A stretch of 20,640 nt of DNA from CAZDGV01 sp964505195. GTDB lineage: Bacteria > Bacteroidota > Bacteroidia > Chitinophagales > Chitinophagaceae. The notes beneath the pieces are model-generated. The model did no database searches. It was not told the DNA's origin and saw nothing but the letters and a program-made list of their open reading frames with translations. The stretch spans positions 1 to 20,640 of the forward strand of contig CAZDGV010000031.1 in NCBI GenBank assembly GCA_964505195.1, written 5' to 3'. The position numbers and the translations under genes were made by a program. Below are positions 15,963-20,640 of this stretch, in pieces (position 1 is the first letter of the stretch; the number at the start of each line of letters is the position of its first letter).

Positions 15963-18722
15963 TTACAGGGTACGCTTTACTTCCTCTTCTTCAAACGATA
16001 CGATGTTATCGCCCACCTGAATATCTGCAAAGTTTTTAATGGTAAGTCCGCATTCCATATTGGAGGCCACTTCCTTCACATCGTCTTTGTAGCGTTTCAG
16101 GCTTGCCAGTTCGGCAAAGGCTCCTTCCTGACGCGGATAAATCAATACCCCGTCGCGGAACAAACGAATCTTGGCATCGCGCTTAATACGTCCTTCCAAT
16201 ACATAACAACCTGCAACGGTTGCCTTATCGAACTTATATACTTCACGGATTTCCACGGTCGCCACTTCTTTTTCGGTAATCTTGGGTTCAAGCATACCTT
16301 CCATCGCGCTCTTGATTTCTTCAATGGCATTGTAAATGATGGAATAGTTTTTAATTTCTACTCCTTCCTGCTCTGCCAAGCGTGCTGCCTGCATAGAAGG
16401 ACGTACGTTAAAGCCAATCAAAATGGCATCAGATGCGCTGGCGAGAGTTACATCGGCTTCAGAAATTTGTCCTACCGCACGGTGAATGACATTCACGGCA
16501 ATTTCTTCTGTAGAAAGTTTTTGCAGTGAATCGGTCAACGCTTCTACCGAACCATCCACATCACCTTTGATGATGAGGTTGAGTTCTTTAAAGTTGCCCA
16601 GTGCAAGGCGTCGTCCAATTTCATCGAGGGTAATATGTTTTTTGGTGCGGATGCTTTGCTCGCGCAAAATTTGTGCGCGGCGTCCGGCAATTTCTTTTGC
16701 CTCCGCTTCATCATCGTATGCTTTCAGTTTTTCACCCGCTTGCGGTGCTCCGTTCAAACCGAGGATTACTGCCGGTGTGGATGGACCTGCTTCGGTGATG
16801 CGCTGATTGCGTTCGTTGAACATGGCTTTGATACGGCCATAGTATTGTCCTGATACCAGCAGATCGCCCTGATGCAAGGTTCCGTTTTGTACCAGAATGG
16901 TGGCTACATATCCGCGGCCTTTATCAAGTGATGCTTCGATCACCGATCCGGAAGCTTCTCTGTCGGGATTGGCTTTCAGATCGAGCAGTTCTGCTTCCAG
17001 CAGAATTTTTTCCAGCAGTTTATCTACATTCAATCCCTGCTTGGCTGATAATTCCTGACTCTGAAATTTTCCACCCCATTCTTCTACCAGCAAATTCATT
17101 TGCGAAAGCTGCTCGTAAATTTTTTGGGAGTTGGCGCCTTCCTTATCGATTTTGTTGATAGCAAAAATCATGGGTACGCCGGCAGCCTGCGCGTGACTGA
17201 TTGCTTCTTTGGTTTGCGGCATCACGGCATCATCGGCGGCAATTACAATCACGGCAATGTCGGTTACTTTCGCACCGCGTGCACGCATGGCGGTAAACGC
17301 TTCGTGACCCGGTGTATCGAGGAACGTGATTTTTCTTCCGTCGGCGATGGTTACTTCATAGGCACCAATGTGCTGTGTAATACCACCCGCTTCACCGGCA
17401 ACCACATTGGCATTGCGGATATAGTCGAGCAGTGAGGTTTTACCATGGTCAACGTGACCCATTATGGTAACGATGGGTGCGCGGTTTTGCAATGCTTCCT
17501 CATCATCGGCTTCTTCCTCTTCTTCCATTTCAGCTTGCTTCTCCATATCGATGAACTCAACCACATAGCCAAATTCACCTGCCACCAGTTCAATTACCTC
17601 CGCATCGAGGCGCTGGTTGATGGAAACCATGAGGCCGAGACTGAAACATTTTGCCACTACATCGGTTGCGGATACATCCATCAGGTTGGCCAGTTCGCTG
17701 GCGCTGATGAATTCCGTTACCTGAATTACATTGTCTTCGCCTTCTTCGCCCATTTGCTCAGCTGCTTCTTCGCGTTTGGCGCGGCGATATTTAGCTTTCA
17801 GGCTCTTCCCGCGACCACCGCCAGAAAGTTTGGCCTGTGTTTCGCGCAGTTTTTCCTGAATTTCTTTTTCATCAATGATCCGATCTTCTTTCTTGCTGCG
17901 GTCACCGCGTTTTTCAAGACGTAGGGGTGCGCGTCCGCCACTGCGTTGTCCGCCACCGCTACGGGGCTGATCGGTACTGCTGCGGGTTTGACTGTCGTGC
18001 TGTGCCGCTTCGCTACCCTTTTTATCAACGGGGATGCGTTTGCGCTTACGTTTTTCTTTATCGCTGATCGAAATTTTCGGACGCGTATCAGAATCTACCG
18101 GCAGTTCAATTTTACCCAACACTTTCGGGCCCTCCAGTTTTTCGGCGCGAATATTTTCAATCACCGGTGGTTCCTCAGGTGTTACCGGTGGTGCTTCAGG
18201 CTCAGGTGCAGGCGCAACAGGAGCGGGTTCTTCCGGCGCTACTGCAGCAGGCTTTTCTACTTTTTTCTTGGCTGTTTTTTTCGGACGCGTAGAAGTTTCA
18301 ATGGCATCCAAATCGATTTTGGAAACCACTTTGGGTCCTTCTATTTCAGGCGCCTGCGCTTTTACCAGTTCCGGTGCCGGCGGTTCCGGGTTCTCGACAA
18401 CCGGTTCGGCTGCGGGTTCTGTTTCTTTTTCCGCTGCTTTTTTGACGTCTTTGCGGAAGGTGATTTCTTCTTCTTCCTTTTTCTTTTTCAGTTCGGCAAC
18501 GCCTCCTTTAGGAATTTCGATCTGATCGCTTTTGGCTTTGGCTGCTTTATCAGAAGAAAATGCTGCCTGCAGGGCATGATACATTTCTTCCGTTAGCCTT
18601 GCCGAAGGCTTGAGGTCATCGCGGCTGAAACCTTTGCCGATCAGGAATTCAATCAGCGTTTCCTTGCCGATGTTAAATTCTTTGGCGGCGGCCAGCAGTC
18701 GGGGTGTAGTACTTTCTGACAT
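15963..18722 (-). CDS. infB: Translation initiation factor IF-2, 919 aa
   Basis: IF-2 is the GTPase that brings fMet-tRNA to the 30S subunit and promotes subunit joining. Here an N-terminal IF2_N helix (residues 1-50, LLAAAKEFNIGKETLIEFL) is followed by a Pro/Ala/Glu-rich and then Lys/Arg/Gly-rich disordered region (about 55-320). A second IF2_N-like unit follows (about 338-390, ISASELANLMDVSATDVVAK). The G domain has GHVDHGKT (422-429), DTPGH (469-473) and NKID (523-526). Domains II to IV, including the fMet-tRNA binding end, complete the protein. The disordered region contains a duplicated EGPKV-GKI...TRPK motif. The ATG at 18722 (MSESTTPRLLAAAK) is preceded by AGGAAAAG, one of the few Shine-Dalgarno-like sites here; the TTG extension to 18743 is rejected. 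It is last in the rimP-nusA-infB operon, 59 nt after nusA. Confidence 0.97.
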   Translation of the reverse strand: MSESTTPRLLAAAKEFNIGKETLIEFLIGKGFSRDDLKPSARLTEEMYHALQAAFSSDKAAKAKSDQIEIPKGGVAELKKKKEEEEITFRKDVKKAAEKETEPAAEPVVENPEPPAPELVKAQAPEIEGPKVVSKIDLDAIETSTRPKKTAKKKVEKPAAVAPEEPAPVAPAPEPEAPPVTPEEPPVIENIRAEKLEGPKVLGKIELPVDSDTRPKISISDKEKRKRKRIPVDKKGSEAAQHDSQTRSSTDQPRSGGGQRSGGRAPLRLEKRGDRSKKEDRIIDEKEIQEKLRETQAKLSGGGRGKSLKAKYRRAKREEAAEQMGEEGEDNVIQVTEFISASELANLMDVSATDVVAKCFSLGLMVSINQRLDAEVIELVAGEFGYVVEFIDMEKQAEMEEEEEADDEEALQNRAPIVTIMGHVDHGKTSLLDYIRNANVVAGEAGGITQHIGAYEVTIADGRKITFLDTPGHEAFTAMRARGAKVTDIAVIVIAADDAVMPQTKEAISHAQAAGVPMIFAINKIDKEGANSQKIYEQLSQMNLLVEEWGGKFQSQELSAKQGLNVDKLLEKILLEAELLDLKANPDREASGSVIEASLDKGRGYVATILVQNGTLHQGDLLVSGQYYGRIKAMFNERNQRITEAGPSTPAVILGLNGAPQAGEKLKAYDDEAEAKEIAGRRAQILREQSIRTKKHITLDEIGRRLALGNFKELNLIIKGDVDGSVEALTDSLQKLSTEEIAVNVIHRAVGQISEADVTLASASDAILIGFNVRPSMQAARLAEQEGVEIKNYSIIYNAIEEIKSAMEGMLEPKITEKEVATVEIREVYKFDKATVAGCYVLEGRIKRDAKIRLFRDGVLIYPRQEGAFAELASLKRYKDDVKEVASNMECGLTIKNFADIQVGDNIVSFEEEEVKRTL

Positions 18723-18735
18723 AATATCTTTTCCT

Positions 18736-18770
18736 AGAAGCAACGGTATGGGTTTAGTGTTGCTGCTTCT
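18736..18770 (-). promoter_or_regulatory. Intercistronic hairpin between nusA and infB
   Basis: AGAAGCAAC (18736-18744) pairs with GTTGCTGCTTCT (18759-18770), leaving a 3-nt bulge and a loop of 14 nt. On the mRNA the hairpin ends right before the AGGAAAAG ribosome-binding site of infB (ATG at 18722). It may therefore tune infB translation or mark an RNA-processing site. No T tract follows, so it is not a terminator. Confidence 0.45.
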
Positions 18771-18781
18771 TAATTGCTGTT

Positions 18782-20029
18782 TTAGTCTTTATCAAACTCT
18801 TCCTGAAGAATGCGGCGCACCTCAGCGATGGTTTCTTTTTCCAGATCGGCACGGCGTTCGAGTTCCTCGGTGGTGAGGTCGAGTACGCTGCGTGCGGTAT
18901 CGCAACCAATGCGCTTCAGTTCGTCGATGATCCAGGGTTCAATTTCATCGCTGAATTCATCCAGGTCAATATCATATGCTTCTTCTTCTCCTTCTTGTTC
19001 GCGATAAACATCAATTTCATAGCCGGTGAGTTCACAGGCCAGTTTAATGTTTACGCCGCGCTTACCAATAGCAAGTGAAACCTGATCGGGTTTCAAATAT
19101 ACTTCAGCGTGTTTGCCTTCCTGATCAATATCCATGCTGGTAATACGCGCAGGGGTGAGTGAACGCTGGATCAGCAGGTTAATGTTGGTGGTCCAGTTGA
19201 TCACATCGATATTTTCATTTTTCAGTTCGCGCACGATGCCGTGAATGCGGCTCCCTTTCATACCTACGCAGGCACCAACGGGATCGATGCGGTCGTCGAA
19301 ACTTTCTACGGCTACTTTCGCTCTTTCGCCCGGCTCACGCACAATCTTGCGGATAACAATCAGGCCATCGAAAATTTCAGGCACTTCAATTTCCAGGAGT
19401 TTAGCCAGGAAGCTGGGATGGGTGCGTGAGAGAATGATAACAGGGTTGTTATTGCGGGTATCCACTTTCTTCACTACCGCGCGGATGTTTTCTCCTTTTT
19501 TGAAAAAGTCTTGCGGTATCTGTTCGCTCTTCGGCAAGATGAGTTCGTTGCCTTCTTCATCGAGCAGCAGCACTTCTTTCTTCCATACCTGATATACTTC
19601 AGCGCTGATGATTTCGCCGATACGGTCGGAATATTTTTTTACCAGTACATTCTTTTTCAGGTCGCTAATGCGGCTGGCAAGGGTTTGCTTGGCGGCAAGA
19701 ATGGCGCGGCGGCCAAAGTCCATGATGTCCACATCTTCATACAATTCTTCGCCCACTTCAAAGTCGGGTTCAATGGTAACTGCTTCCGAATAGGCCACTT
19801 CAGCCAGCGGATCGTTTACTTCTCCATCGGGCACAATCATGCGGCGGCGCATGATTTCAAGGTCTCCCTTTTCGGTGTTTACGATTACGTCGAAATTTTC
19901 ATCGCTGCCGTACTTTTTACGGAGCAGTGTTTTAAACACATCTTCCAGTACTTTCATCATCGTGGGGCGGTCAATGTTTTCCGCCTCCTTAAACTCCTGG
20001 AACGACTCGATGAGGTTAATACTTGCCAT
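18782..20029 (-). CDS. nusA: Transcription termination/antitermination factor NusA, 415 aa
   Basis: NusA binds RNA polymerase and nascent RNA and modulates pausing, termination and antitermination. The N-terminal polymerase-binding domain (about 1-125) is followed by an S1 domain (about 135-202, IGEIISAEVYQVWKKEVLL). The first KH domain (about 205-280) has FDDRIDPVGACVGMKGSRI, and the second (about 285-345) has LAIGKRGVNIKLA, each with an intact GxxG loop (GMKG and GKRG). The tail (365-412) contains a helix-hairpin-helix-like unit (IIDELKRIGCDTARSVLDL). Length is close to short NusA forms that lack the two acidic repeats of E. coli. It lies 34 nt after rimP. The spacer contains a small GTCCC/GGGAC hairpin (20043-20058), too weak to call a terminator. 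The start MASINLIESFQEFK is the usual one. Confidence 0.97.
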   Translation of the reverse strand: MASINLIESFQEFKEAENIDRPTMMKVLEDVFKTLLRKKYGSDENFDVIVNTEKGDLEIMRRRMIVPDGEVNDPLAEVAYSEAVTIEPDFEVGEELYEDVDIMDFGRRAILAAKQTLASRISDLKKNVLVKKYSDRIGEIISAEVYQVWKKEVLLLDEEGNELILPKSEQIPQDFFKKGENIRAVVKKVDTRNNNPVIILSRTHPSFLAKLLEIEVPEIFDGLIVIRKIVREPGERAKVAVESFDDRIDPVGACVGMKGSRIHGIVRELKNENIDVINWTTNINLLIQRSLTPARITSMDIDQEGKHAEVYLKPDQVSLAIGKRGVNIKLACELTGYEIDVYREQEGEEEAYDIDLDEFSDEIEPWIIDELKRIGCDTARSVLDLTTEELERRADLEKETIAEVRRILQEEFDKD

Positions 20030-20063
20030 AACTTCAGATTTGGTCCCTTTCCCGGGACGGGTT

Positions 20064-20534
20064 TTAAAAAACTACCTGAACGGTGGTTGATTTGATGTTA
20101 TCAAATGGCAGTGAGTGGGTGAGCACTTCCTGCTTTTTTCCTTTTCCTTTGGTTTCTTCCAGCGTAATGCCGGCTTCGTTGGCTTCCAACAGCTTGCCGC
20201 AAATTTTACGCCCATCTTTCAGGATGGCTTCTACCATTCTGCCGATGTTTTTTTGGTACTGACGCAGCATACGCAGGGGCTCATCTACCCCGGGCGATGA
20301 AATTTCCAGTGCAAACTCTCCGGGCGGGAATAATCCTGCGCCATCAATTTGCTTATACAATGCCCGGTTGTATTCAACGCATTTTTTCAGCGACACGCCA
20401 GCATCGCCATCCAGAAAAACCTGGATATTGTTGCCCGGTTTCAGCTTCACATCCACCAGAAAATAGGCAGGCTCTTCCGCAATCAGTGCGGTGGTGAGTG
20501 CTACGATCTTCTCTGTTTTTTGCGCAAGGGTCAT
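20064..20534 (-). CDS. rimP: Ribosome maturation factor RimP, 156 aa
   Basis: RimP is needed for maturation of the 30S subunit. The sequence has the RimP N-terminal part (AYFLVDVKLKPGNNIQVFLD) and the signature GEFALEISSPGVDEPL (72-87). A C-terminal SH3-like barrel follows (about 95-156, ending FDNIKSTTVQVVF). Length is close to E. coli RimP (150 aa). The ATG at 20534 (MTLAQKTEK) is chosen. A TTG-started extension to 20597 would read through the leader hairpin and has no family resemblance. rimP directly precedes nusA and infB, the conserved order in most bacteria. The start codon overlaps the stop of a short upstream frame (ATGA), and a terminator-like hairpin lies 15 nt upstream. No Shine-Dalgarno sequence is present. 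Confidence 0.95.
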   Translation of the reverse strand: MTLAQKTEKIVALTTALIAEEPAYFLVDVKLKPGNNIQVFLDGDAGVSLKKCVEYNRALYKQIDGAGLFPPGEFALEISSPGVDEPLRMLRQYQKNIGRMVEAILKDGRKICGKLLEANEAGITLEETKGKGKKQEVLTHSLPFDNIKSTTVQVVF

Positions 20535-20635
20535 GGTACCGAAATAAAGAAGGGAACGGCACCCGTTCCCTTCAACTGAATCATTAATCCGATGCAAATG
20601 TAAGCCAAGGCCGACATCTGTGCAAATTTTTTCAT
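20531..20635 (-). CDS. Possible 34-aa leader ORF overlapping the rimP start
   Basis: Reading from the ATG at 20635 gives 34 codons: MKK, then a hydrophobic stretch (ALAYICIGLMI), then LKGTGAVPFFISVP. The frame stops at TGA in the ATGA shared with the rimP start. It looks like a short signal-peptide-like peptide, but chance is possible. If the promoter at 20595-20626 is used, only the internal ATG at 20584 remains in the mRNA, giving a 17-aa frame (MIQLKGTGAVPFFISVP) with the same stop. In either case translation would run through the leader hairpin and could couple to rimP. Confidence 0.3.
   Translation of the reverse strand: MKKFAQMSALAYICIGLMIQLKGTGAVPFFISVP
20541..20573 (-). promoter_or_regulatory. 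Terminator-like leader hairpin upstream of rimP
   Basis: GAAGGGAACGG (20549-20559) and CCGTTCCCTTC (20563-20573) form a perfect 11-bp stem with a 3-nt loop. On the mRNA strand TTTATTTC follows, ending 7 nt before the rimP ATG. It looks like an intrinsic terminator placed within the leader. It could be an attenuator of the operon or, alternatively, the end of an upstream gene outside the window. Confidence 0.75.
20595..20626 (-). promoter_or_regulatory. Promoter of the rimP-nusA-infB operon (Bacteroidota type)
   Basis: On the minus strand TTTG (20623-20626), a 20-nt spacer and TACATTTG (20595-20602) match both boxes of the Bacteroidota sigma-ABfr-type promoter (TTTG / TAnnTTTG) with normal spacing. 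The start site would be near 20589, giving a leader of about 55 nt that contains the hairpin at 20549-20573. It is the best promoter match in the window. Confidence 0.7.
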
Positions 20636-20640
20636 GACAG

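Noticed and set aside
17946..18596. Long plus-strand open frames (216 and 163 codons) opposite infB
   Set aside because: They are antisense to the low-complexity Pro/Ala/Glu/Lys region of IF-2 and have Phe/Arg- or Ser/Gly-rich nonsense composition; shadows of the real gene.

Overview
The window is an ordinary chromosomal stretch, most likely from a member of the Bacteroidota, probably the Chitinophagia/Sphingobacteriia side. The evidence is the long (about 615 aa) Bacteroidota-type PurF, a PorT-like outer-membrane barrel protein, a PAS-rich HisKA_3 kinase paired with NarL-type regulators, periplasmic tandem amidohydrolases, an IF-2 with Bacteroidota-style N-terminal repeats, and several matches to the Bacteroidota promoter -7 element TAnnTTTG. 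Shine-Dalgarno sequences are mostly absent. No phage, transposon, CRISPR, tRNA or rRNA was seen.

Layout. Positions 1-614 hold a partial YceI-like lipoprotein on the minus strand, whose C-terminus lies outside the window. A 209-bp divergent spacer follows. Two plus-strand exported amidohydrolase-family genes come next (824-3850 and 3985-5295), separated by a 100-N assembly gap that begins inside a 7-bp tandem repeat. A strong bidirectional terminator at about 5311-5336 separates them from the rest of the window, which is entirely on the minus strand. Read in genome order, this part holds an outer-membrane beta-barrel protein, a SixA-like histidine phosphatase, purF, an NADPH-dependent FMN reductase-like flavoprotein, a pirin, a two-component operon (six-PAS soluble histidine kinase, then a REC-HTH regulator, then a REC-only regulator), a SurA-like peptidyl-prolyl isomerase, and the rimP-nusA-infB operon.

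How the genes work together. rimP, nusA and infB form the classic ribosome-maturation, transcription-elongation and translation-initiation cluster, transcribed in the order rimP then nusA then infB. A very good Bacteroidota promoter and an 11-bp terminator-like leader hairpin precede rimP, and a short upstream ORF ends in an ATGA overlap with the rimP start. The kinase and its two regulators are separated by only 11 and 25 nt and probably form one signalling unit. The other genes look like independent housekeeping or stress units.

No clearly new multi-gene system is visible. The best leads are regulatory: the rimP leader, and a possible small RNA behind the response-regulator operon at about 9983-10063. 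The tandem amidohydrolases are also of interest, because two of their three catalytic modules have lost the HxH metal ligands.
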